From: Sthenelais limicola
Taxonomy: Eukaryota; Annelida; Polychaeta; Phyllodocida; Sigalionidae
Direction: 5' to 3'
Assembly: GCA_942159475.1 (NCBI GenBank)
Contig: OW804098.1
Coordinates: 5,680,383-5,744,382 of the forward strand
Length of the DNA: 64,000 bases
Below the pieces are notes generated by a model, which saw only the letters and a program-made list of their open reading frames with translations, ran no database searches and was not told where the DNA came from. Positions 48,235 to 59,426 of the stretch are shown here, piece by piece. Position numbers and translations under genes: made by a program. The number at the start of each line of letters is the position of its first letter. Position 1 is the first letter of the stretch.

Positions 48235-49073
48235 ATATTTTTTTCCTTTCTCCCTCACTTCTGTCCTCTTCCTCTCCTTCTGACTTCAATGTCTCTCATT
48301 CCAACACCACCAATCTCTCCCTCTCCCGCCCCCCGCCCCGAGCCAAGGGAGGCTTGATCCCCACCCGGTGTTTTGCATGACGGAAAATAATCAAGTATTA
48401 AGCTACAATTTTAGTCATCTCTCTAGCATGCCCCTGCACCCCCTGTATAATGGTGTGCACTCCCTATGCTGTCAAAAAGGGGAAGTTTTTTTGTCCATTT
48501 CCGTCCATGACGGTTCTTTCTTTGCTGATTTTCATAATGATCCTATAATGGCAGTAGCATTGGTTCCAATATAGCATTCGAAAGGGCATTTATTCTTCTT
48601 TGGGATTATGTTCAAATATTATTTTATTTGCACCCATACTTGCAATTTCATGTCGTTTCAATGAACTTCAAGACATTTTTTGGTCTCTGTAAAATCTTTT
48701 CGGTGTCCACTGTTCTGTTTTGGCAGAGACCAATGGTCTCTCATCTCTAAATTCCTTATGTTGCGCACTGAAAATAAATATTTTTTTAATGGAATATTGA
48801 AAGCTGTATTATGGGATCTAAACTGGGACAATTATGTTGATGTCTGGATAATATCTAACCCCCAAAATACTTAAACTGCACCAGAGACAAGCTAATACTC
48901 TTAGCTCCCAGACCTCACGCCTAATGGGTTGAGATGCAGTACAACAAAGTTGTCGTTTGGGGGAAGGGGATGCATTTATGCCATTATTGAAAACACTTAA
49001 TCCATGCATTCTTAATTCATGCATTATACGACCATAATCAATATATATATCATTTTGATTATTTTCATTGCAG

Positions 49074-49253
49074 TTGGAAAACATCCCAAAAGGCAAGATC
49101 TTGCACTTTTTACCAGTATGATGGTGGAAAGCTATCCAAAAATAATTGATAGAGATGAGGACCAGATCCTTGGTAGTGGATATGGCAGCCTCCTCATGGA
49201 ATACAGCTAAGAGTGTCTTGGGTAACACTGCCGGTGGACCTCCCAGTAAGAAG
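49074..49253 (+). CDS. First coding exon of a three-exon host-type gene (unknown protein)
   Basis: A TTTTCATTGCAG acceptor precedes 49074, and AAG|GTATGAG follows at 49253/49254. In the frame that joins the later exons, ATG codons lie at 49155 and 49182 (MAASSWNTAKSV). The frame ends in phase 0 after GGPPSKK. Joined to exons at 51596-51700 and 52015-52302, it gives a protein of about 155-164 residues with every junction in phase 0. An upstream ATG near 49120 in another frame opens a 30-codon ORF that could act as a uORF. I do not recognise the family. A possible noncoding first exon ends near 47249. Confidence 0.6.
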
Positions 49254-50311
49254 GTATGAGTATGTCATTTCAGAAATATTTTCATATTTACTATTTAAAT
49301 TTTAGTGTTCAGAACCACAACCTTAACTTTTGACTTGACGAAATGTGACCCCGGTGCTTTTTTGGAAAAAAGCCAAAGGCTTCCCTGAAATTTTGGACTG
49401 TCACACCGTCATTAAAGGTCGGACCTTCAGAATAGCGCTCCCGTAACTGCTGCCTCAAAACTCGACTTTTCATCACAGGTCGGAATAATTAAGATTGGTC
49501 CTGAAAACATTTCTGATTTGAGCAATAATTAAAAAGTTTTCGCAAACCTCGCATTCAAAGCGAGGAGAATTCAAAGATGGCCACCAATACAAAAGGTTGA
49601 TAGAAGAGCAAGTAGGGAAGCAGCATGGAAGAGCCGCTGCTGCTCTGAGCCAATCGGATGTGACCACTGACAATGACGTCATACCATAGGACTAGTGCAG
49701 AGTGGGGAACCCTCTCCGATCAGAAAAAACATTGAAGCACTGCCGCTCCTCATAGGTACAAACTCTGGGACTATGTTTCATTTCATTATAAAGCTAACAA
49801 AATTTAGATCTAATCCTAAAATCTAAATGTCTGCAGGTGTTTTATGGCGCTGCCATAAGGTCGCCTGCAGGCCTCATCAAGCAAAACACCTAGTCCAGAC
49901 AACCCTTGTTCCACTGTGGCGAAGTTTAGCTGGGTCTCCCGGCTCTGCAGTTGCTTGTGCCGAAACCATAATTTTAAAAAGCTTTGATTATTCCCATTGA
50001 TATAACAAATACAGAGAAATGAGAATAATCGTACTAAACCAGCCAAGCAGTTACCGTACACAAATTCTCGCGCGGACACTCCTAGATGGGACAGTCAAAA
50101 CAATGATATCCCAATAGAAACATATTGTTGTAGATGAGATACCTGTTAGCATCATGTTCTGATGGCGAGGGAGTAAATATCATATGGGAGATTTATCCTA
50201 CAAGCATACTAAAATGGAATTCAGCGCTTTAGAGTGACATGATTTGAGATGATATTATCATGATACCATTCATTAGGTTTAACTGACAGATATGGATCCT
50301 TTGCTTGGCAG

Positions 50312-50450
50312 CCAGGACCCTATAAGGAAGAGGAGGATGCTGACAGTCAAGAAGTGTTGGTGTCAAACTATGTGACGGCCCAGTGAATGCTGAAGTGCTG
50401 AAGCTCCAGCAAGCAACTTACTACAGCCAGAGAGTAGACAATCAATAAAG
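50312..50450 (+). other. Possible alternative exon
   Basis: The segment is bounded by TTGGCAG at its 5' side and AAAG|GTATGG at its 3' side. In phase 0 it encodes about 24 acidic residues, then a stop, and it contains AATAAA near 50443. It could be an alternative terminal exon of the neighbouring gene. Evidence is weak. Confidence 0.2.
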
Positions 50451-51595
50451 GTATGGAATAATGATGTTGGCCTCTGCTCCCATTCTCGCTTATTTTACAT
50501 CTACAATTGTATCAATCTATGATAGGTGGTGGATGAGTACCTTTACTTTTGGCCTTGATTAACATGTTTTAATATCTTCCACCTTTCCCCCTCCCCCCCC
50601 CCCCCCACCTCATTTCGACCACTGTTAACTATTATATAATTCCCTACGAACTTACCATGTGAGATCTGTGATATATCAATTATATAATAAGTTATATGAG
50701 TGACAAGTTGAATTATCAAATTGATATTGAAATATCTGTTACAAATGAATATACTAGTTATGTGTAACAATTAGGGAAGAAAATATTCAATTTGATTAAC
50801 ATTTATAGTTAGATCGGATATATCTTTTACTATGGCTTTGCTCCTGGCCTGTGCTCCTGGCAAGCCTGCCATTTGCCGGAGCATCCAGCCCTGAGCCCCC
50901 GCCGCCTCAGATCCTAATTTACGTGCCCAAATTTGCTCTCAGTATTCTCAATGGTGGTACACCCTGATTCCCATGACTGTAGCTACCTTGCTTGCTCGCT
51001 TACTCACTGCTCCTCCTCTCCTCCTCTCCTCCTCCCTGTTATTCCTGATATTCTCCCGTTATTCCCATCATTTCCGTTATTCCCATGATCCCCGTCATCC
51101 TGACTGCTGCCCGAGTGATGGCCACCACGCCCACCACTGCTGCTTGCAGCTACAAGCCCTACCCTTCTTTTGGCTATATATACTACCTTTTGGTGCTCAA
51201 AGGAAGAAAATGGTGTCTCTACATTTCTTGGATAGACAACGTTAAAAGTTGGAACTATTATAGGTTTTCATGTACAGTATCCATAATATATATATTGTTT
51301 AACATTAAGATTGCATAAATATGGCATAGATGTCTATGAATATGAATAAGACATAGAACTGCATAGCAAATATAAATAGACTTCTACTTGTGATCATTGG
51401 TATGATGTAACAGAAACAGCATCCCTATATGGATCCCAACAGGATGTAAGAGAGAGGGAATAGGGTTGAGAGCATCAGGAGTTCTTAGGGTTAGAATATT
51501 GATAGAAAAGACCAGGCGATGAATACATGTACCTGTACTACTAGAATGATTTATTTTGAATTATGTATAACTTTGTTCTATTCATTTAATTGCAG

Positions 51596-51700
51596 GGCAC
51601 CTCAGAAAAGTTTTGGCTGCTGGCTGAGCTCCAAACCACAATCAGCCTGAGGGGCAAAGCACAGAAAGGCATGATGAGGCCTGTCCTATCGAAAGCTGAG
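51596..51700 (+). CDS. Second coding exon of the unknown gene
   Basis: The exon is exactly 35 codons between TTTAATTGCAG and GAG|GTAAGTG, both strong splice signals. It encodes SEKFWLLAELQTTISLRG followed by a Lys/Met-rich stretch, probably helical. Both junctions are in phase 0. Confidence 0.7.
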
Positions 51701-52014
51701 GTAAGTGTTGGATTAATACTTTTAATGAGTGACCCAACATTGAACATATCATCTACATTATAATGACAATACATTCAAAGTGGTTTCCATGCTTATACAC
51801 CCACAGGCCTCTCATGATATTGAAATTTATCATTTACACCATCTTAAATAAAATATTCTTCTATTCAGCTTTTTGCACATCAAGCAATACTTGAAGCTTC
51901 ATTTGAGATTTATTTTGTGTCATACCCATTATAGTTTTAAACCCCATGAATACAATTTTGGTTACACAAATTTGATAATACTTTTAATGTTAACTTTATT
52001 CATATTCATTTCAG

Positions 52015-52302
52015 AGTACTGACTTCAGCCCAAGGATGGGTAAGAGTGGAGAATCCCCCCGACTCGTTCTGGTTGATGACAGTGGTGTGATCATTGGTAA
52101 GCGTGTCTGCTATGCCTGTAAGGGCGATACGCTCGAGGAGATGCTGGTGGAGCTACTGAAATGTTATGCTGTCTGGGGCCTTCAGTACCCCAAGCAGTAC
52201 CAGCTGCTTGGCTTTCTCGAAAAGCAAATTCTCAAGGGAAATTCCCCTTTCCTGTGTTCATCTGGAGCAGTTGCATTCAATCGACAATATATGTTGATTT
52301 AG
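52015..52302 (+). CDS. Terminal coding exon of the unknown gene
   Basis: The exon follows CATTTCAG and reads on in phase 0 to the stop at 52300-52302. It encodes RLVLVDDSGVIIGKRVCYAC, then an acidic helical segment (TLEEMLVELL), YPKQYQLLGFLEKQIL and a short tail. The D-D-x-G strand plus Cys residues, then L..LL and YP..Y...L.FL, resembles a domain I associate with uncharacterised multi-copy invertebrate proteins, but I cannot name it. The last ~20 residues look unlike the rest and may be derived from intron or 3' sequence. Confidence 0.65.
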   Translation, partial: STDFSPRMGKSGESPRLVLVDDSGVIIGKRVCYACKGDTLEEMLVELLKCYAVWGLQYPKQYQLLGFLEKQILKGNSPFLCSSGAVAFNRQYMLI

Positions 52303-52486
52303 AGACAGTTAACCCTAAACCCTAAAAGGTTCAATATTATATTAGGATAAATGTACATGTATTGTGCTCTGATATTATATGAGGTGACATGGGTGGATGT
52401 TTTACTTTGAGTATTATGATCTATAAAAAAGTTGTCAGGATCACTGAAAAGAGCCTAAGATAAATGTATAATGTATATTTTAATTT

Positions 52487-52492
52487 AATAAA
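52487..52492 (+). promoter_or_regulatory. Polyadenylation signal
   Basis: An AATAAA hexamer lies about 185 nt after the stop codon of the spliced gene. Another AATAAA lies near 52901. Confidence 0.4.
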
Positions 52493-53058
52493 GTGGATTT
52501 CAATCAAGGAAATGTTCAACAGTATAGAGACAGTTGCATTGTGTCCTCCCCCTCTGTATATACCTCCCTGGTTTGCATTAAAAGGAACTGTCAGCGGATA
52601 TTACACAGTAGTATTTTAGTTCTAATGACTGGAATATTGTGAATTTCATGAAGTATTTGTATAAGTATGGTACATTGTATGGTACATTGTTGTTAGCTAT
52701 TACCAGTAAAGTTCATTTCAGGTGATACATCAATTTTTTGTTCTTTTATATTGGGTTGTATAGATATACGACAAGCAATAGTCGGTTGACGAATGGTTCA
52801 TTTTGTAACATACTGGTTTTTAGTTTAACAAGGTGGTATTATATGATTGCCAAATGTAAAAATGTACAATGTAATCTAATTCTGCACAGATCAACGCAAT
52901 TAAATAAATGATGATTTACTGAATCTGCCATTGTTGTGTTGTGTTGTTCCAGCTCCTACATCCCTTTATAGAAGCATTATAAAGTGCATCATATTAAATA
53001 TCCATAAGCTAAGAAACAATAACCTGAATATGTTAATCAAGACAATATGATTACTGAA
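52493..53058. other. Noncoding stretch downstream of the gene
   Basis: AT-rich 3' flank with no ORF or repeat of note. Confidence 0.5.
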
Positions 53059-53262
53059 AACACTTTTTTACTTGAGGACGTTTTACCCGCTAAACACATT
53101 TTTACTTGAGGACGTTTTACCCTCTAAACACTTTTTTACTTGAGGACGTTTTACCCTCTAAACACTTTTTTACTTGAGGACGTTTTACCCTCTAAACACT
53201 TTTTTACTTGAGGACGTTTTACCCTCTAAACACTTTTTTGCTTGAGGACGTTTTTCCCTCTA
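53059..53262 (+). repeat. 34-bp tandem repeat, six units
   Basis: CTTGAGGACG starts at 53071, 53105, 53139, 53173, 53207 and 53241, exactly 34 bp apart. Units are nearly identical, and the last is slightly changed. The array runs into the hairpin cluster at 53241-53353. Confidence 0.95.
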
Positions 53263-53353
53263 AACGTTTTTGAGAACGTTTTGGGGGAAAAAACGTCTCA
53301 AAAGTGGGGGCAAAAAAAGCGTCTTCATGACTGTTTAGAATGAAGACGTTTTT
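53241..53353. repeat. Hairpin cluster built from the tandem-repeat motif
   Basis: GAGGACGTTTTTCCCTC can pair with GGGGGAAAAAACGTCTC, and GCGTCTTCAT can pair with ATGAAGACG just beyond. Both use the GACGTTTT core of the adjacent 34-bp repeat, once in each orientation. This suggests inverted copies of the same unit. Confidence 0.7.
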
Positions 53354-53868
53354 GCTCTCAGTGTATTCAGAATTATTCTTGAAAAATCCTCCAAATTTAC
53401 ATCATCTCAGTTCTGACTTCCCACGACCGGGGTTGTACAAACCTGAGCCATTACAACCAGTGAAGAAGCCTACTGGTCTGATGAAAATTGGGCTAACAGC
53501 TGAGGAGAAGGAACAGTTATGGAAGGATAAGAAAAGAGAGGAAAGAAAACATAAGGTAGGAAAAGAAGAAACAGGAGGAATTGGCTGAACAGCTGAAACA
53601 AGCGAAAATAAAAGAGGAGATACAACAGAGGCAATTGCAAGATGACACCAAGTTGAAGATGGATGACGTTGACCAAGCATATTACAAAGGCTTGGTGGAT
53701 GCTATGAGAAACATCTCCATCGAGCATCAGGCATTAATGCAGAAACAGAAAGAATTGTTCAAGAAAACAATGGGGGACCTAGTGAAGGACCTGTCCAGAA
53801 ATTTGGGAAGAAGAGATACAGAAAGGCAAACTGTGGGTCAGTTTTTTCAAGTGTGCTGTTTTGCCTAA
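53340..53868 (+). pseudogene. Charged coiled-coil ORF relic
   Basis: Frame 1 (to 53588) has KIGLTAEEKEQLWKDKKREE. A frame change near 53560 leads to the frame ending at 53868, which has EELAEQLKQAKIKEEIQQRQ and further Gln/Lys/Glu-rich helix. An AAG|GTAGG at about 53553 could be a splice donor instead of a frameshift. The 3' end carries a 32-bp word also found near 44167-44197, which argues for a repeat. Family not recognised. Confidence 0.35.
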
Positions 53869-53973
53869 ATATCATATTTGCTGCCCTATCATCGTCAATA
53901 TGCGTTGGATCTTAAAGATATTAGTCTCATATTATTCCCATGAACAAGGGCTTTCATTCCATGTATACTTTTC

Positions 53974-54663
53974 CTAGGCTGTTCCAATATTTAGTGTCTT
54001 AAAATTCTGAAAACTGGTTCTCTTCATAATCACATAAGTCGGTTGATGATCTGACAATGAGTAGCTTAAAACCCCTGATTTAACATCTATTTTACTTCTA
54101 ATTAAGAAATGATCAATAATTGAATCTTTGTATTGGCCGTACCTAGTGATTCCTGTTACATGACTTGTAAAATTTCTAGAAGATATAAATTGTTGAAGAG
54201 CTTTACTTTTATTATCCTTGATAAGATTATCAATATTAAAATCTCCTGCAATAATGACATTTTCATTGTTTCGGGTGACACACTTATTCAAAATCCCATC
54301 GAGATCAGAGAAGAAGGAGTTAATATTACCAGCCGGCGGACGATATGTAGCCAAAATCTTATATCCAGGATTATTCAACTTCCATACCATAAGGGCAATA
54401 AATTCACTATTACTATTGGAACATCTCCATTCAGTAGAATCATTCACAAAAAAAACATTTTTTACATAACAGCAAATACCTCCTCCTCTCAATCCTGAAC
54501 TTCTGTCATTTCTATAACTAGTATACCCTGGGCATTCTAGACTGTTATTAACGTCATCTCTTAACCAGCTTTCAGTGAAAATGAATACATCAATATATTT
54601 ATTTAAAATTTCTTTTCGTATGGTGTCCATTTTTGGCAGAATCGATCTAATATTATAATTCAC
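53974..54663 (-). CDS. Isolated LINE-type EEP endonuclease domain
   Basis: This uninterrupted minus-strand frame of about 229 codons starts near the usual N-terminus (NYNIRSILPKMDTIR). It carries FTESWL, the GGGICCYVK strand, YRPPAG, AGDFNI, DSIIDHFL and SLSDHQP, i.e. the full set of APE/EEP endonuclease motifs. It then ends, with no reverse transcriptase downstream. LINE copies are normally truncated at the 5' end, so a 3'-truncated one needs a deletion or recombination. The absence of stops in this short piece is notable but could be chance in a recent copy. It lies between the coiled-coil relic and the Gypsy element. Confidence 0.75.
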   Translation of the reverse strand: MNYNIRSILPKMDTIRKEILNKYIDVFIFTESWLRDDVNNSLECPGYTSYRNDRSSGLRGGGICCYVKNVFFVNDSTEWRCSNSNSEFIALMVWKLNNPGYKILATYRPPAGNINSFFSDLDGILNKCVTRNNENVIIAGDFNIDNLIKDNKSKALQQFISSRNFTSHVTGITRYGQYKDSIIDHFLIRSKIDVKSGVLSYSLSDHQPTYVIMKRTSFQNFKTLNIGTA

Positions 54664-55122
54664 TACTTTTTATCCTCTCGCTTTAGACAACATGTCCCAA
54701 TTTTTAATCTCTTTGTCACAGTTCATCGGTAAATTGTCTCCATGATTCAGTTATATGTGTTATTTGTTTCTTTGGAGCTATTATCAGGTACATCGACCGC
54801 TAGCAATATATGTGAAAAAAATAAAAGATGAGGAGATGGGGAAAAATTATTTTCAACTCGTGTGAAAAATAATTTTAAGACGTTTACCGATCAGTGCTCA
54901 GCGGCTAAGCTGGGACCAAAAGGGCGTCAGATGATGGGAAATGGGGAGAGGTTTTATAGGAATTCAAGGGCGTGCAGTTGCTGTGTCTTTTGTGATATAC
55001 TGCATAGCCTATGGCGTCCCTTGGTTGATTTCTTGTTAATTTTTTAATGTGGTTGCTTTCTGATTAATGGTGGGGGCTTAATCAGAAGCTTGTCTGCGTG
55101 TGAGAGGGGCTTTTATTATTCT
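54664..55122. other. Noncoding stretch where the Gypsy 3' LTR would be expected
   Basis: I see no similarity to the 5' LTR at 61367-61586 and no clear polypurine tract after the integrase end. The Gypsy element therefore appears truncated at its 3' end. Confidence 0.5.
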
Positions 55123-56642
55123 CTATGGGTCGCAAAATTCACCTGGATTGTTAATTAGACGCCTGAAGAAAGAAGGATTTGTAGATCTGACCTTTTTGAG
55201 ACTTTCTATGTGCACAGAAGTATGGCAATCCTTGCTATCTGATAGACGCCTCAATTTAACAGAAACAGGGGAGATTTGATCTGTTATAACGAAGGGACCT
55301 GTATAGCATTTCTGCAGTTTCTTTGATGTTTGTTTCGTCAGAAGTGTGGGGACATACAGGTACACCAAATCTCCTGGCTCATAATCGTGTAATTTAGCCT
55401 TTGTATCATGCCTTTTTCTCATTTTCTCTTGGCAAGTTTTGAGCCTCGCCTGGGCTTTTTCAAATGCCTTTCTTTGTGTCTTTAATATATCACCCAAATG
55501 TTGTTTGAGTGGTGCAGTCTCTGTATGGTCCATTAAAGCTGCCATGGTAGGCGTTTTTGCTTGACGACCAAATACAAGGAGATGAGCACTGACACCTAGA
55601 GAGAAAGAGTCAGAACTATTTAAAGCATAAGTGATATATGGTAAATAAATGTCCCAATAATTTTGGGCTTTATCAGCATATGCAGTCCCTGGAGGAGGCT
55701 AGAATTACAACGCTCCGTTATACCTTGCGTGGACGCCCTGTAGGCGCTGCCATGGATTTGTGTGATTCCATATTGTTGGCAGGCCGCTTTAAAGACGCCT
55801 GAGGTAAAAGTCGGACCGTTATCTGTATAGAGGTGGGATGGAGGACCATTTATACAGATAAAATGAGCCATGAAGCCTTTTGCGACTTCAGCACTGGTAT
55901 TTGTATGGGTGGTAAAGGTGGTAACATACCTAGTACTGAAACAGACAGCCACATGTATATAACGCATATTATTTGCAGTTTTATGTATGGGCCCTATGGT
56001 ATCCAAACAGATATGACTGAATGGTACGGGGGCTTGGTCCCTTAGAGTCATGGGCGTTACCAGCGGTTGTCGTACCTTCTTAGCTTGGAGACAGTTATGG
56101 CATGTAGCGATGTAATTTGTAGTGTCTCTCACCATAGAAGGCCAGAAAAATCTCGGTCTGAGGACGCTGAGGGTGCGATTTGTACCCAGATGTCCAGCTA
56201 GTGGCTGGTCATGATGAGCACTGATCACTGCCTCTGTCCAAACCTGAGGAATGACGATCTGTAAACTAGATTTCTCAATACTATTGAAAATATCTTGGTT
56301 AACTCTAAATAGAAGCCCATCGATAATTAGAAAATTATCCTGCTGCAATAAGATTACTCGAGCTTGGGCGTTATCTGTTGGTAAGGTTGATTTCTCGAGG
56401 TAATCTAGCATAGAAGAGCAATAGAAATCACGCCTTTGCTCCTTCTTTAGCTGTTCTCTGGTGGGCGTGAGATTGGGTGTTTGGGAAAGGAAAAGCATGG
56501 CAGATTCAGCGTGATGAGCGAGAGATTTCTTGATTTTCTGCCTTCTTTCATCGGATCTAGCTTTGTTGATGCGCGGGCGGGATGCTAATTTCCGCTTAGG
56601 CTTGCCTTTTACCTTCTTGCCGGCGTCATCTGATTGGGGTGG
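55123..56642 (-). pseudogene. Gypsy integrase
   Basis: This continues in the pol frame after the TAG at 56643-56645. It shows an HHCC zinc-binding region (HHDQPLAGHLGTNRT ... CHNCLQAK) and core catalytic blocks DTIGPI, TDNGPTF and TQGITERCNS, so all D, D and E residues are visible. A frameshift near 55685 separates the core from the C-terminal part (55545-55123), which has GDLVYLYVPTL and KCYTGPFVI, a GPY/F-type module. No chromodomain is seen at the end. Confidence 0.9.
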
Positions 56643-59402
56643 CTAGCGGTCATTCAAAGGTGCTTGGGGGCCTACCTGACGCTTGGCCTGGGCTCGCGTC
56701 AGCGCATTTAGGGTCTCAATGGGCGTATTGTCAAAGTTGGGAAGTCTATCTGGGTTGGGTGAAATAAATATAGAGCGCGGCTTATACGCTAATATAGGGT
56801 TATTTTCACATGGGTCTTTGTCATGATATGTCTTAGTTGTGGTGATATCCGAGAATTTCACTTGCTTTAAAGGCAGATACACTGTTCCTCCAGGCGTGAG
56901 TTCAGTGTTTTCTTCTTCAGGAGTGGGAGGGTAGGGTCTACGGCTCAAACTGTCAGCTACTACGTTCAATTTCCCTTTCAAAAATTTCACCTCGAAGTTA
57001 TGGCATTGAAAAGTGTCAAGCCATCTTGCTAGGCGTCCATTTGAATTATGTTCCTTCTTATTAAATAAGGAGACAAGGGCGGCGTGATCAGTAAGCAATG
57101 TAAAATGCCTGTCCTCGATATAATGCCTGAATTTCTTTATAGCGAAAATCAAACCAAGGAGTTCTTTGTCGGTAGTATGGTAGTTCAATTCGGCGGGCGT
57201 CAGGCCTCTGCCGGCAAACTCTAAAGGTCTTAATTGGTTATGCTGATCAGGCTGACTAATTACGGCCCCAATCGCCGTATTACTTGCGTCAGAACTGATA
57301 GTATAATGCTTGTCATAATCTGGGAAAGCTAAGGTTGCATCTTCACAAATTGATTTTTTAATGGTAATAAATGCTTGCTCACATTCATCAGACCATATGA
57401 ATTTGCTTCCTTGCTTGGTCAAATGGTACAGGGGTCTCATTAAAGATGCAAAATTTGGGACGAATCTCTTGTAAAATTGAGCTAATCCATTGAAGGATCT
57501 CAACTGGGATAGACAGGCAGGTCTAGGAAAAGAATGAACAGCCTCCACTTTATCAGGGGAGGGTTTCAACCCTTCACCAGTCAGGCGATATCCCAGGAAA
57601 TCGATGGATTTCGAACCAAATAAGCATTTTTCTGGTTTTAATTTTAGATTTGCTGACAATAATAAATTGAACACATCTGCTAGATCTTTCAAATGCTGTT
57701 CAAATGTTGAGCCATAGATGCAAATATCATCGACGTAGGCGATGGCACAGCGATATTTGCACCTCTTAAGTAACATATCCATGACGTTTTGATATGCTTT
57801 TGCTGAAGTCTTGAGCCCCATGGGAAGGACGGTAAATCTATAGCGCTTATCATGTGTTGCAAAAGTGGTGAGATTTTTATGCTCTTCCTTGATGGGAATT
57901 TGGTAGAAGGCAGAGTAAATATCACACTTGCTATAATATACTGGGTTTGACTGGCCTATTAAGCTAATTGTGTCGTCAGCCCTTGGAAAGTTATAAGCCA
58001 TATCTCGGATTACTTTATTTAACAGCCTATAGTCGACCACAACCCTAAATCTGGCCGACCCTTGGGTGGTAGAATGTGGTTTCTGCACCAGAAAAGCTGG
58101 TGAGCTCCATTCCGAGGGTTCGGTACATTCTTCCAACACGCCCTGTTTAACTTGTTCTTCCAACAATTCCTCCATGAATTTCCTCTTTTCGGGGGTCATT
58201 CTATAAGGGAGCTTGTTGCAAGGAACATAACCTTCCTTTAAATCAATGGGCACGACACAATCTGCCTTTTTACCAATCATTTTGTCCTTTCCCACGAAGA
58301 CATTGGTGTAAGATGATAGGAGATCCTGCATTTGTAAGGTTTGATCAGCAGATAAATCCTTTGAGATCACATATGGAGGGGTCGCACCTGTGACAGGAGA
58401 CGGGGCTATTCGGTTAGATAGCTCTCCCTCCGATGAATTAATGATATTACAAGATGTAGAAGGTCTTGTAGGTGTAGAAGATGAGGATGAGGATGAAATG
58501 GAACAATTGTAAATCACCTTGTCTGAAATGGAAGTCAAATATGCAAGTGTTTCCTTTGGGACGGGAAGAAAATCTTCTTCCCTAGCAATGGAATATAGAC
58601 CTAAAATTTCTCCTTGGTGAACTTTGACAGGCGAACTTGAAGTATTAATGAGCGTCATAGGGATGCTATTTTTCTTGGTAAAAGGCTTGACAAGGGCGTG
58701 CTTTACCAAGAATCTACAGTCTTTGTCTGTATCTAAGTCCTCCGTCGTACCAATTGTTTTTGAGAGGTTTACATGTGATAAAACATAGGCATGTACATGA
58801 TACTCAGATTCTTTTGGGATGATGAATGATTTTCTAGCGCGGATGGTACGTTGATGTTTAACAGCACCATGATATTTTATATTTGCTTTAGTGGCATCTA
58901 GAAAGTCATCTCCAAGTATCAAAGGACGATTTAAAGAAGGAAGCACCAGAAAAGAGTGAGAAAAAGTTCTACCAGCAACTTTAAATGCAGCAAATACCCT
59001 TTTGCGCAAATTATGCGCTTCGTTACAAGCTATAAAAACTCTAGAATGTGTGTTAACGAAACGTATAGGGTAACCTCTTTTATCCAAACTTTTTGCAAAA
59101 CGTGGGGAAATAAATGAGGATGAAGCACCAGTATCGATCAGAGCAGGTATTGTTCTGTCGCCAAATTCAACTGTTAAACAACCTTTCTCAATATTAGCAG
59201 AAACAAGTGTATTCTTACCAGATCCATCATTGTCTGCTGTAGTAAGTCTGATTGTCTTTGAAGGAAGTTTGGGGTCTGACTCTTGAGTTGAGTTGCACTG
59301 AGGCGTCAGAGAGTTCTCAGTGCATAGAGGCGTGTCTGGAGGACGATTTCTGTGATCAGATTGTCCATTTTCCTCCAGATTTGACGCCTCTGCGCCAAGC
59401 AC
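56643..59402 (-). CDS. Gypsy pol: protease, reverse transcriptase, RNase H
   Basis: The frame is about 919 codons. Protease catalytic DTGAS lies at residues 90-94, with LILGDDFLD further on. The reverse transcriptase has VVVDYRLLNKV, DIYSAFYQIP, FTVLPMGLKTS and AYVDDICIYG. RNase H has SSDASNTAIG, TTDKELLGLIFAIKKFRHYI and LLTDHAALVSL. All main catalytic residues appear intact. The frame is continuous with gag across a TGA at 59427-59429, and ends at a TAG just before the integrase. Confidence 0.92.
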   Translation of the reverse strand: MLGAEASNLEENGQSDHRNRPPDTPLCTENSLTPQCNSTQESDPKLPSKTIRLTTADNDGSGKNTLVSANIEKGCLTVEFGDRTIPALIDTGASSSFISPRFAKSLDKRGYPIRFVNTHSRVFIACNEAHNLRKRVFAAFKVAGRTFSHSFLVLPSLNRPLILGDDFLDATKANIKYHGAVKHQRTIRARKSFIIPKESEYHVHAYVLSHVNLSKTIGTTEDLDTDKDCRFLVKHALVKPFTKKNSIPMTLINTSSSPVKVHQGEILGLYSIAREEDFLPVPKETLAYLTSISDKVIYNCSISSSSSSSTPTRPSTSCNIINSSEGELSNRIAPSPVTGATPPYVISKDLSADQTLQMQDLLSSYTNVFVGKDKMIGKKADCVVPIDLKEGYVPCNKLPYRMTPEKRKFMEELLEEQVKQGVLEECTEPSEWSSPAFLVQKPHSTTQGSARFRVVVDYRLLNKVIRDMAYNFPRADDTISLIGQSNPVYYSKCDIYSAFYQIPIKEEHKNLTTFATHDKRYRFTVLPMGLKTSAKAYQNVMDMLLKRCKYRCAIAYVDDICIYGSTFEQHLKDLADVFNLLLSANLKLKPEKCLFGSKSIDFLGYRLTGEGLKPSPDKVEAVHSFPRPACLSQLRSFNGLAQFYKRFVPNFASLMRPLYHLTKQGSKFIWSDECEQAFITIKKSICEDATLAFPDYDKHYTISSDASNTAIGAVISQPDQHNQLRPLEFAGRGLTPAELNYHTTDKELLGLIFAIKKFRHYIEDRHFTLLTDHAALVSLFNKKEHNSNGRLARWLDTFQCHNFEVKFLKGKLNVVADSLSRRPYPPTPEEENTELTPGGTVYLPLKQVKFSDITTTKTYHDKDPCENNPILAYKPRSIFISPNPDRLPNFDNTPIETLNALTRAQAKRQVGPQAPLNDR

Positions 59403-59426
59403 AAAAAGTGCCTGACGGTCAGACCC

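Noticed and set aside
48818..49228. 136-codon minus-strand ORF
   Set aside because: It is antisense to a well-supported spliced exon and has no recognised motif.
52313..52330. Telomere-like AACCCTAAACCCTAAAAG
   Set aside because: Only two units, in a 3' flank; most likely chance.
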